Shown here: positions 1 through 10,364 of the stretch, piece after piece
Numbering within the stretch: position 1 is the first letter of the stretch
How the letters are laid out: each line of letters begins with the position of its first letter
Assembly (NCBI GenBank): GCA_030761205.1
Contig: JAULJL010000035.1
Location: 16,905,001 to 16,969,000 of the forward strand
DNA: 64,000 bases
DNA from: Fremontodendron californicum
Taxonomy: Eukaryota > Streptophyta > Magnoliopsida > Malvales > Malvaceae
Direction of reading: 5' to 3'
Notes under the pieces: model-generated
What the model was told of the DNA's origin: nothing
Database searches by the model: none
Seen by the model: the letters and a program-made list of their open reading frames with translations, nothing else
Position numbers and translations under genes: made by a program

Positions 1-470
1 GAAAAAAGAAAAGATCCTCTCCCCATGACTAGTATTGGAGTTGGGAGTCTTGCACCTAGGAACTTGGTAGGATTTGGATTCGGATTCGAGCAGATTCGGA
101 TCCATCTGTGATTGAAACAGTCAAATGACAAAATATCACATATGTTGCTCCGACTCTTCATTTTTCTTTCTTGAAGTACTCGTATCCGACATCCGTGTCT
201 AACGCATATCCGAACATAGGTATAAAAATATGATCTTCCAAGAACCCTCCAAATACATGAAAATCTTAAAAAAAAATTAAACATACCCATATCATACACA
301 TACCTGTGTCCGACACTCACACCTGAATCCGAGTAAGAGAGAATATCACAACTGTTGAGTTTTATATGATCATTGATTCATAGTTATTGCAGAAACTATC
401 AACTGTTACTTTACCAAAGACAAAATAAACTAGGGAATTTATAAAGCAGACTTTAATAAATCTTAAGTGC
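1..470. other. 3' flank of the RS2Z gene, mostly a MITE copy
   Basis: No coding sequence is visible. Most of the stretch is a short inverted-terminal-repeat element (141-341, listed separately). The remainder is AT-rich flank that should hold the 3' UTR of the minus-strand splicing-factor gene; its stop codon is at 525-523. Confidence 0.6.
141..341 (+). mobile_element. MITE family A copy 1, 9-bp target duplication
   Basis: It starts TATGTTGCTCCGACTCTTC and ends with an imperfect inverted version of that motif. It is flanked by a perfect 9-bp direct repeat AATATCACA (132-140 and 342-350). A 9-bp duplication is typical of Mutator-like elements. There is no coding capacity. Nine other copies lie in this window. 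Confidence 0.85.
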
Positions 471-522
471 TTAATATTCAACTAATAAATCACTAAGACA
501 TACCAATTCAAACCAGCACCGC

Positions 523-3500
523 TTAATTTGATTCACTGCGTCTTGGAGAAGCATGATTATCATGATTATCATCATCATCATCATCATCATAAATAGGGCT
601 CCGGTTATCCCTAGGGAGCGGGCTTGGGCTGCGGCTATGGTCATCCCTAGGGAGGGGGCTTGGGCTGCCGCTGCGGCCATTTTCTTTCGTAGAGCTCCTA
701 TAAGCCCTGTCCTCAGCATCAGCTTCACGATCTGGGCTTCTGCTTCTTCCCCTGAGACTTGCACTGTGATCCGAACCATTGGTGTGCCTGCGATCCGTTG
801 GGGAAGGGCTACCTCTCTCTTGTGGGCTTCTTTCATCGGAGGATGCTGGACTTATCTTCCTCCCTCTGGATATGGATGGAGAACGCCTGCGGCGCTTAGG
901 GCTCCTTGATCTTCTATCGTAACGATCAAAACTTCGTTCTCTCTTCACTGGTGATCTCGATCTACTGCAGAAGGTCAAGATTCAGCACAAAGAAGAATAA
1001 GCCCCAACAATTAACAAACCAAGAACAATTTTATAGATTCAATCTTCCTCAATTCTTTTGATTTGCATGGGAGCTTTAATGCACAAACGAAAACAAAAGT
1101 ACATTTTAATTTTGTTTTACAATGTAACCCAACAAAAAACGTAAATTCACATAAGACTGAATTATTTCATGGACAGTAATAAAGTACGGTAATTTATATT
1201 TCAGAATTGGATTCCTGTTGCAAGGAAAGTTAAACCCAAACCTGTCGCTGCGGCTTCTGCTTCTACCACGGCGGGGACTAGGTGAGCGTGAGTAACTGCG
1301 TGGTCTACGGCTGCAACAATATAGTAGTCTCCCAAGTAAATAATATGGAAGTTTAACTGATAAAATATGATAACACTCCTATTCAGACCAAACTTGTCAG
1401 AATAAGAAGAATAGATAGAGGGAGGAGGGAGAGGACCTCAGTTTCTTTGGACTGTTTTGACAATTTCTTTCTATGTGGCCTCGATCCCCACAGCGATAAC
1501 ACTTATTCTTCCAATCCCCGGCTTTGCAATCACGAGCCCAGTGACCATCAATTCCACAGTTAAAGCAGCGTCCTGACCCAGGAGTAGGACCTCTTCCAGG
1601 GTAATCACGAGACCCACCAGGGCCACGAGGCACCTAAATTGCAAGTCAAATCAGATTCAATGATCAAATAATATTGACCAACTCCACAAATGAATTCCAG
1701 GACAACAATGAGAAAGAGGAATCGGAAGCAACAGAATAAAATGATGCAGAGCCAGCATAACCTTCAAAATGACACTCGGAAAATTATTCAACCTTCAAGG
1801 CAAGTTCCCTAAGCTACATTTTTTCACCTCCACCAATTTTCTCTCATACATTGTTTCTAATGCAGAAACCAAGCGGCAAATAATGACATTCTAATGAGTA
1901 GTTATGTGAAAGGTTTTGATCTCTTTCTTCTAGGCAGCAGCTATATAGACTTTTATTTGTTGATTTAATCATGGAGCTCATAATCATAAAGCACAAGCAT
2001 GGCTATATTGGCATCACTAGCAAGTTGTACCCAGTCCTGCTGTTTATTGCTAGACCTACAAGAATCTTATATTTTGAAAAGGAGAAGTATCTTCAGACCA
2101 GACAGCTTGCTAGAACATGTTCTGAGAACCCAGGGTCCCTTCCTCAAACGATGCTAGACCTACATTCTCATCCACCTCTTTCTCTGCCCTTCAAATCTCA
2201 CCATTCAGAATGGCCGGGTGCGACAAGTTTTATATCCCAACCCAGTTGACTAAAAAGTGGAAATTTTACTAGTATCTTAACTAAGATGTAGGAGAATAAA
2301 ACAACAACCAGATAGGCTGTCACACAGCATGGCACCATGCCAGGTAAAACACGTGTGCACGCGTGTCACATCAAATAAACATGTTATGAGCACACATGCA
2401 AATAAACAGGAGGTTAAGTCAAGCTGTGTGACTAAACTGAGCATGCAGACTTTATGCGTCACACCACCCAAAGATCTGAAGGCATTAAGGATATAAATAC
2501 ATCATAAGATTAAACACTGAAAGATTAAATTAGTCAAGGGCTTACATATTCATTGCCTTTCGATATTATTGAGGTATTAACTTTGAAAAAACAATAGATG
2601 CTAACAAAATCATGGGTATGTGAAAAGTCATCAGAAAACTTACTCCCTTGGCAAATTCAACAATGATATGGCTTCCATCTAGGTCTCGACCATTCAATGA
2701 ATATTTTGCATCATCAGCATCTCTAGGGTCACTGAATTCCTATTATCAGGGAGGCAGACAACACACACACAAACAAAGAAGAAAAAGATCCAAACAAACA
2801 GATCATGTTTACAACATATGTTGAAGAACTTTATAGATAAGGAAGAAAAGTTGGTTCGGTTAAATTAAAAGAGTAAAGAAATACATACGACGAATGCATA
2901 GTCACGCTTCATATCCACATCACGTATTCTGCGCAAACGGGTGCCAGAAACAGTAAGGCCATCATGACACAATTATCGAAGGGTTGATAGTTCGCCCCTC
3001 ACAGTTGAACCAAAAACACCACTTTTGAGATTGTTCCATTTCGATAAAAACACACAATAACACTATAGAAAAACTCGCCAAATCCACCAAGGCACCCTCT
3101 CACCATAGACCTCCAGGTTAGGCAAAATCCAAGAGACCTTCAACAAGATCGTTCAAGTTAAACCATACAGACACGTGGAGGGGTGCAACATTCTCACTCA
3201 TATTTTATAAGGAATACCAGATGTCAAGCACTACAACAAGGGCTAGGCAAGTGCTCTATTTTCCCCCACTTCATCATCACTACACCCTGAACCTACCCTA
3301 ATTGCCATCAATACAAAAGAATAAAACAACCATGAACACACAAATGGAGAAAAATGGAACACTTAATAAAATGCAGCTATTAAACCACTCAACTAAATGC
3401 AACAATTACAAATTTTACAAATTCTTCAACATAAGAAAAGACTACATTACCTCCCATATCTGCTAAACATGTCCTCAAGATCACGTGATCTTGTCCTTGA

Positions 3501-3557
3501 AGATAAGTGACCAACATAAAGGCGAGTACCACCGCGGCGGTCATCATACCTAGGCAT
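523..3557 (-). CDS. RS2Z33: RS2Z32/RS2Z33-like SR splicing factor (RRM, two zinc knuckles, RS domain)
   Basis: A plant-specific SR protein that binds pre-mRNA and helps choose splice sites in the nucleus. Coding exons on the minus strand: 3557-3451, 2928-2889, 2739-2644, 1633-1437, 1310-1242, 964-523. All junctions are GT-AG and in frame, giving 316 aa. Residues about 10-81 form an RRM with RNP motifs (TRLYVGHL, RDYAFVEF). Two CCHC zinc knuckles follow: C104-C107-H112-C117 and C126-C129-H134-C139. The tail is an RS domain with a duplicated SPSPLPRD unit and a run of seven Asp near the end. The RRM plus two knuckles plus RS order is diagnostic of the RS2Z subfamily; the choice of 33 over 32 is arbitrary. 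The start is the ATG opening MPRYDDRRGGTRLYVGHL. A 5' UTR intron spans 4385-3568, a common place for regulation in SR genes. Confidence 0.93.
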
Positions 3558-4385
3558 TTTTCTTTCCCTGCAATAACTATTTCCATAAGAACCAAACAAA
3601 CACACAAGCACACAGATTTACATAATAAAAATAATCCAATTCTTACAACAAATAATAGAAGAAATAATTCTTTTCTTATATAACAGAATCAACAGTCTAA
3701 TTTAAGTTTGAGATGTCTTAAAGCTCCCTTCGGTTGTTATTCCTACATGATTTTGCTTCCTAAAAGGTTACTATGGAGCAAAAGCAAATGGTAGAACAGG
3801 AAATCGTTATCGATTTTTAAACTTAACAGAAAACTAAAATTCAATACAAATTCTAACAGGGTTTTTTCTCTATAAAAAAGTAAAATCATGCATAGTTCAC
3901 CACAAAATATACCATTTTAATTTTTCAAAAATATTATTTTCTTTGAATCCAATTGCACACAAAAATCAAGTGATAAAAGCCACAACCAAACAGTAACTAA
4001 ATGAAATCGTGTTTCTATGCAGTGATTTTGTCTTATTATACATATCAATATATCATAAAACAAGAAAAAACTACAATTTTCCGAAAACATAAATTTAAAC
4101 ATGAAAAAAGAAAACCTTGAGTATTATTTACTTTTTCAGATTTCAATTTCTAACAGCCCTAAACAAATAATCTTTAAATTACAATTACAAATTATAAAAC
4201 CGAAAAAAAAAAATTGATATGCATGGGAAAAAATTAGCATAAAAAGCGGCCAAATTCAAATTTGAAGCTCAACAATCTTTCAGATCTATAAATAAATAAT
4301 CAATAAGTTGGATATGTAAATGAATGAGAATTCAAATAGAAATAAAAATTGAAAGATAAAAAATAAAATAAAATAAAAAACTTAC

Positions 4386-4475
4386 GATGAAATTTCAGAG
4401 GAGGGAGACGAAGGAGATGATGAAAAAGCCTAGATTTTTCGAAGAGAGAGAGAGAGAGAGAGAGCGAGGGCGAGA
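4386..4475 (-). other. Non-coding first exon (5' UTR) of the RS2Z gene
   Basis: Read on the minus strand, a donor GTAAG follows position 4386, and an acceptor at 3570-3568 lies just before the start codon. The exon is CT-rich, with a (CT)n run at 4464-4443. The transcript start near 4475 is inferred from the TATA box. Confidence 0.6.
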
Positions 4476-4501
4476 GCTTAAACGCGTCGTTTTCTTTTTC
4501 G

Positions 4502-4508
4502 TTTTATA
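4502..4508 (-). promoter_or_regulatory. TATA box of the RS2Z gene
   Basis: The minus strand reads CCCTATAAAACG, about 30 nt upstream of the CT-rich leader and with no other gene nearby. This fits a core promoter. Confidence 0.6.
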
Positions 4509-4509
4509 G

Positions 4510-6065
4510 GGCCTACGGATAAGGATCAGTCAACACTCAACACTCAAAAATCAGAGATTCGTAATTACCAAAAGACCCCCATTTACTTTCGTGGAATTAC
4601 GATATTGGGCTTGAAAAAAGTGGAATGTTTCAAACGAAGAGCTGGAGCCGGACATGTTATAACTTCCAAGTCCGGTCCAAAATGATTGTTTTTTATTTTA
4701 TTTTATATATATATTATTTTTTGAGAAAATCTGATCAAATTAATGAGTATAGTATTAGCGGACATATCATTTTTATTTTTATATTAGTATGTATTGATAT
4801 AGAGTATTTTGATATATTATTTTGAGTTTATCGATATTTTTTAAAAATATATATATTTTATATATATAACATATTTTTAAATTTTTTAATAAAATATATA
4901 TTATATACACATGTAAATATATCTTCATTAAATATATATAAATTTATATGCAAATGTAAGTTTTAAAATTATAAATATTTAATATCTCAAATTTTAAATA
5001 TCAAATAAATATTAAAATATTAAAAAAATAATAAATTGTTATTAATTAAGTTCAATAATTTATAAAAAATAGATAATTTTTTATATATGAATAAAGGAAA
5101 AGAATTAGTGTGATTTTTTTTTATATTCATTTATAACATTTTTTTATGTTTATGTTTATAATGGTAGATATTTTGTGGACAAATGGATTTACTTAATTAA
5201 TGATTTGGGACCAATTTTAGGTCAATGACTCAATGTCATAATGTGGTTCTCTTTTTGTTTCTTATCATTTGTCTTTTCTTGTTTCAACTTTCAACTACCA
5301 CCCAATTAATCAAACTTAAAAAGAAAAACATAATCATTATAAATCAAATTAATTTGATTATTTTAATGCATTGAAAATAATATTTTTAAAGAGTTTTTAA
5401 AAATTCGTTATAACAATTCTTTATTAATTTAATTGTGAAGTTGTTATGCTTTATTTATGTAAATTATACATGTCAAGTTTTAAGTTGATTAAAAATAGGA
5501 TTTTGCTAAAAAAAATTATAAAGACACTCTTTAAAATAATTATATAAAGTATTATATTATTTCAATGTCTTGAGAATCAATATATTAATTATCAATTACA
5601 GCATTTAATACAAAATATTATTATAAATAAAATATTAATTAATTTTAAAAAATACTTTAATGATAATCGTCAACAAAATCTTTAAAAACGTGTCACTATT
5701 TGTCTAAAAATAATAAAATTTAGGTACATGAAAGATAAGAATAAATTATTAAATCTAATGATCGGTTCTCAACAATATTTATATGAGAAATATTAATTGA
5801 TATCTAATGGTATTAGCTAAAGATAATATCTAAGAAAAAACAATGTAATTAATGTGTATCTACTCTTAAATTTGATAAAAACAATACATTAAATGTAAGA
5901 TAATATAAACATGATTAATGTAAAAGTAAAAATAGCATATGAAACAATAATTTTAACATTAATATTAATGTAACTCTCATAAAAAAATTGAAAGAGTTAA
6001 AAAAATAAAAATATTTATTGTGCAATTATTCAACTTTGGCAAATTTATTTAGATATTGTTTTTTT
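4510..6065. other. Gene-free AT-rich intergenic DNA
   Basis: Very AT-rich, with only short chance reading frames. I see no domain, no splice-supported exon and no clear repeat boundary. Confidence 0.6.
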
Positions 6066-6069
6066 TTTT

Positions 6070-7232
6070 TTTTCAAAATACCGATATTTTCAAATTATAT
6101 ACCGAAATGCGCTAGTTTCGTAAGACATTGAGAAGTCGCCATATAATAAGGCGACTTCCCAACGTAAAATTTTTATATGACGACTTCCATCCTATAAATT
6201 TTTTTTTTTTAAGTTGGGAAGTCGCCATATGATATGGCGACTTCTCAATATTTTAACTTAAAATTTTTGTTTTAAGTAATATGAAAGTTGCTATTTCATA
6301 TGGCGACTTCCATACTAGGGTTTTTTTTAATTAAAAAAAATGTAAAAAATAATATTTTTAATTTAATTTATACAAAATTTTAATTATATATAAAAAAAAT
6401 TTAAAAATCTATTTTAAAAGCCTAATTTTTAAAAAATATAAAAATTTTATTTAATTTATACAAAATTTAAAAAATCGTATTATATAAATTTTGAGATATT
6501 CGTGTCGTGTTCGTGCTTTTTTTGTTTCATTTCGTGCTTTTAGTTATTTTTTCGTGTCGTGTCCAATGTAGCCAGGTCATAGCCGTCGAAAATGTCCTTA
6601 TCAATCTACAACATCGGATGAGAGTTCGCATCAACAATAATACAATTACATGTTTTTTACACCTGTAATATTTATATATTTCACATTCAATATTAGGTTT
6701 TTTCTTATTTATCATTATATATTATATACTTTTAAATTTAAATTATATATAAAAATAATAATATTATAAAAAATTTATTTAGGATTTTAAAATATATTTT
6801 TAAAATTATTTTTATATATAATTAAAAATCTGTATAAATTAAATTAAAAAAATATTAATTTAAATTAAATAATTAGTATAAATAAAATTAAAAATTTTGT
6901 ATATATATTAACTTTTACAAATTAAAAATATATATATGGAAGTAGTCATATGAAATGGCGACTTCCATACTACTTAAAAAAAAAAAATTAGTTAAAACGT
7001 TGGGAAATGGCCATTTGATATGACTGACTTCCCAACTTAAAAAATATTTTTTTTTTCAAATTTATAGCACGGAAGTCACCATATGATATGGCGACTTCCG
7101 TGCTTTTTTTTTTTCGAATAAAAAATTTACGTTGGGAAGTCGCCATATCATATGGCGACTTTCCAACCTTTCCAAAAAAGAAATGCATTTCGGTACATAA
7201 TTTGAAAAAAATCGGTAATTTGAAAAATATTT
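6070..7232. mobile_element. Fold-back element with seven internal palindromes
   Basis: Its ends are inverted repeats. The left end (about 6073-6110) ends ACCGAAATGC, and the right end (7184-7230) begins GCATTTCGGT. Inside are seven copies of a palindrome whose core is GTCGCCATATGATATGGCGAC, at about 6131-6160, 6216-6246, 6281-6313, 6938-6969, 7000-7037, 7071-7101 and 7132-7171. They cluster near both ends. The middle is AT-rich and contains a second repeat (about 6490-6570). There is no coding sequence. I infer a non-autonomous DNA transposon; the superfamily is unassigned because no clean target duplication is visible. Confidence 0.65.
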
Positions 7233-7239
7233 ATATTTT

Positions 7240-8850
7240 TATTAATATTAGAATAAATTTGCCTTCAATTTTCTTTATTTTTTTAGAATAAATCGGTAAT
7301 AGATACGTGATCCATTAGGTGTCTACAACTACCATAAAAAAAATATTTGTTGACACACCATAATTGATATCAATATATCTTTTTTTGATTGATTGAGAAT
7401 AAAAATTCTTAATTTAAGGAAGTAAATATTATGTATAATAATGTTTAATTAAGTAAAGAATTTAAGATAATCAAATTAGTAATGATAAGGTTTAAAATTT
7501 ACAAATTTAACAAATTAATCATATTAATGTATACATTTTACAAAGAAGTTGCCAAAATTAAAAAATGTTGGGGCCAAACTAAATTTTTTGCATTTTTTAT
7601 TAGTTAATAAAAACTATTCCTAATTAATTATATATAAAAAATAAAAATAAAAAAACTATTCCTAATTGAATTTTCATTAACTTGGAAACTAAGGTGCCTT
7701 CCGACTCCTAAATTAGCACTTCAGTTAACTAGTATTTGCTATTATATGCGTTTGTATGTGAATACTCGTTGATTTATCTATTTTTTAAATATATAATTTT
7801 ATAAAATAAATAAATGTATATTAACTAAAAGTTTGTATTAACATGTAAAGTTTGTTTCATGAGAAAATTATATTAAATTATTATAAAAAATTAATTACGA
7901 AGATAAAAAATTCAATGTAAATTTTAATTATTTTTATTTATATCAAATAAATTGATTTACTTTTTAAGGTTAGTTAAAAACTAAAACTTTTAAAATAAAA
8001 TATTTTCATATAAATTTTTAATAATTTTTTATTTATTATCAAATTAATTTATTTAACGAAAATATTTTAATGAAATTAACTTTCTTACTTATAAATTAGA
8101 TAATTAGAAATATAATAAACAACAATGACTATTTTCGTCAGTTCAAAAGAATCTCCATATTCATATTTTTATATATATTATAGATATAGATTAACATATT
8201 ATTAAACGTAATAATTGTTAATTTTATTTATTATTTTTAATATATTAAATGAAAAATTTTATTATGGATTTTTTAATGATTGTTCGGACATTCGTAGGTT
8301 TATTATATATAAGAATATTTTTATCCAATATATTGTAAATAAAAAATAAAATTAACAATTATCGTATTTAATATAATATAATTGTTATAATTTGTTATAA
8401 ATAATATATTAACAAAACTTAAAAAATATCTTAAAAGCACTCGCAAAACTCTATTATATATAGTAATCATAAAATATAATTTTAAGATATTGTTCAAAAT
8501 ATATAAAACTAAAGATTCAATTAATTGATATCTATAAACAATGATTAAAAATAATTAAATTATTTTTTTTATTTAATACATTATCAGTTTAATTAATGTG
8601 CACTTGCTAACATTTTTTTAAAACAAAATACTAACAAAAAAGCAGATAAATAATGTTTGAGTTTTGCTCGAATAATTCATTAGTCCAAATTCGTATTAAA
8701 TCGAGTATGGATAAAATTTGTAGTGATTTGTTTAAATAATTATTTATTTATTTAAATTTAATTATAAAAATAAATTTTTAATATTAAATAAATAATAATA
8801 TGAGTCGGGGTCCATCCAAACCCGCACCAAATCAGATATGGTAAGATAAA
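7240..8850. other. Gene-free AT-rich intergenic DNA
   Basis: AT-rich throughout. No exon, RNA gene or bounded element could be supported. 8640-8850 holds degenerate GGTCC/AAACC-type sequence reminiscent of old hAT MITE remnants. Confidence 0.5.
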
Positions 8851-8855
8851 AAAAA

Positions 8856-9422
8856 GGGTAAATATGAAAAACATGCCCTCTAAGATAAATTATTGTTAAA
8901 TGGTCTAATGAATAAAAGTTATTTAAAAAAAAAGAATGAATAATTAGAAATTATTATAAAAGATATTGTAAAAACAAAATTATCGTTAATGAAAAAAATT
9001 TACTTTTTCTTTCTCTTTTATTAAGGAAATATTATTTTTAAAAAATTTTAATTAAAAATAAATTTAAAAAATAAAATATTTAAATATTTTTTTTTTAAAT
9101 TTTAAAAAATTTTAAAAAATAAAGAAAAATTAATTTTAAGAATATTAATTTTATTATTTTAAATTTTTTTAATTAAAAGAAGTAAATAAAAAATAAAAAA
9201 TTTATTTTTTAAAATTAAAAATTTTTTATTTTCAAATTTTTTATTTTTTAATTAAAAAATAAAAGAAAAAAAAGAAATTTTTTTTTTATAAAAAATAATT
9301 TTATCTTTACAATATTTTTTATAATAATTTTTAATTATTATTTCTATTTTTTAAATAATTTTTATTAATTAAATCATTTAATAATAATTTATTTTAGAAG
9401 ACATGTTTTTTTATATTTACCC
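8856..9422. mobile_element. Fold-back MITE with inverted arms of about 150 bp
   Basis: The left arm begins GGGTAAATATGAAAAACATG at 8856. The right arm ends at 9422 and reads, in reverse complement, GGGTAAATATAAAAAAACAT. Similarity between the arms continues inward for roughly 150 bp with scattered changes. The centre is almost pure A/T with no coding sequence. Confidence 0.75.
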
Positions 9423-9519
9423 TAAAAAAAAAAAATGCTGGCCACGCATGAACAGACCGACAAATGCAAGTGGATGAATTATGGCGGAGCTGACATCAAC
9501 TTAATTTTTTTTCAAAAAA

Positions 9520-9525
9520 CACGTG
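9520..9525. promoter_or_regulatory. G-box CACGTG upstream of the Ser/Arg-rich gene
   Basis: A palindromic CACGTG, the usual bHLH/bZIP target, about 95 bp upstream of a TATA box. Its function is inferred. Confidence 0.4.
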
Positions 9526-9614
9526 TCCATCACCTGTTGAACCTCGTGACAAAGATTTCATCGAATAATAATAATTAAAAAAACAAAAATATTAAAAAAA
9601 TAAAGAAATTGTCT

Positions 9615-9624
9615 CTATATAATA
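9615..9624 (+). promoter_or_regulatory. TATA box of the Ser/Arg-rich gene
   Basis: CTATATAATA lies about 30 bp before a pyrimidine-rich leader. The leader has a good donor (CAG|GTAAAT) at 9706/9707, implying a 5' UTR intron before the ATG at 10365. Confidence 0.55.
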
Positions 9625-10364
9625 ACGAAACACGCTTAATCAGATTCCCTGTCTTTCTTTCCTTTCGTTGAAGTTTCAGTTTCTTTCTCTCTTTCCTTTT
9701 GATCAGGTAAATATTTTCTTGTTTTCTTTTACCCATTTTTTATTTTTAATAATTATTATCATATTCGGTCAATTTTTTTCTTGTTTGATGTTGATTTCCT
9801 GTACTTCTGCCTGGAAATCGAGTCATTTATCTATGTATATATTTTTTGAAATTTTAGATTGTATTTGTCTTCTTTTAGTACCTCGATCTGATTCGTCTTT
9901 TCTTTTCTTTTTTTTTTCTTTTTTTTTCTTTTCAGCTTAATTTGTGTTGATTTAATTCAGTGCTCGAAATGATCTGTTTGTTTCAAAATTTTGATTGGCT
10001 TTAGATTTTTTTTATTGTTGTTCTTGTTTATTTACATGTTTATTTATTTTTATGACATCCCCATAAAAATTGAATATATATTTAAAAAATTGGGTTAAAT
10101 TGTGGTTAATTTCTCGGTGTTATTTTTTTTTTATACTTATTTTGTGATTCTGAAACCAATTTTTTCTTGCACGTGATTCTTACTGGTTTTTTTTGTAGGG
10201 TTATTAGGGAAACATGATTGAATTGATTTGGAAATTTTGCATTTTGAATAGGAAGGGATTTCAGGGTATGGTTTAAAAGAATTGTTTCGTTGGAAACTGA
10301 TTTTGAACTAGAAGCTGATAAGAGGAAAGAAGAAGGGTTAATTGCAAGGCGAATATTAGGGATC

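Noticed and set aside
6120..7175. Regularly repeated palindrome suggesting a CRISPR array
   Set aside because: Spacing is irregular, there are no unique spacers of fixed length, and the surrounding genome is plant nuclear. It fits a fold-back transposon.
7088..7291. Paired open frames across the palindromes
   Set aside because: Their sense and antisense similarity is explained by the palindromic units; no gene features.
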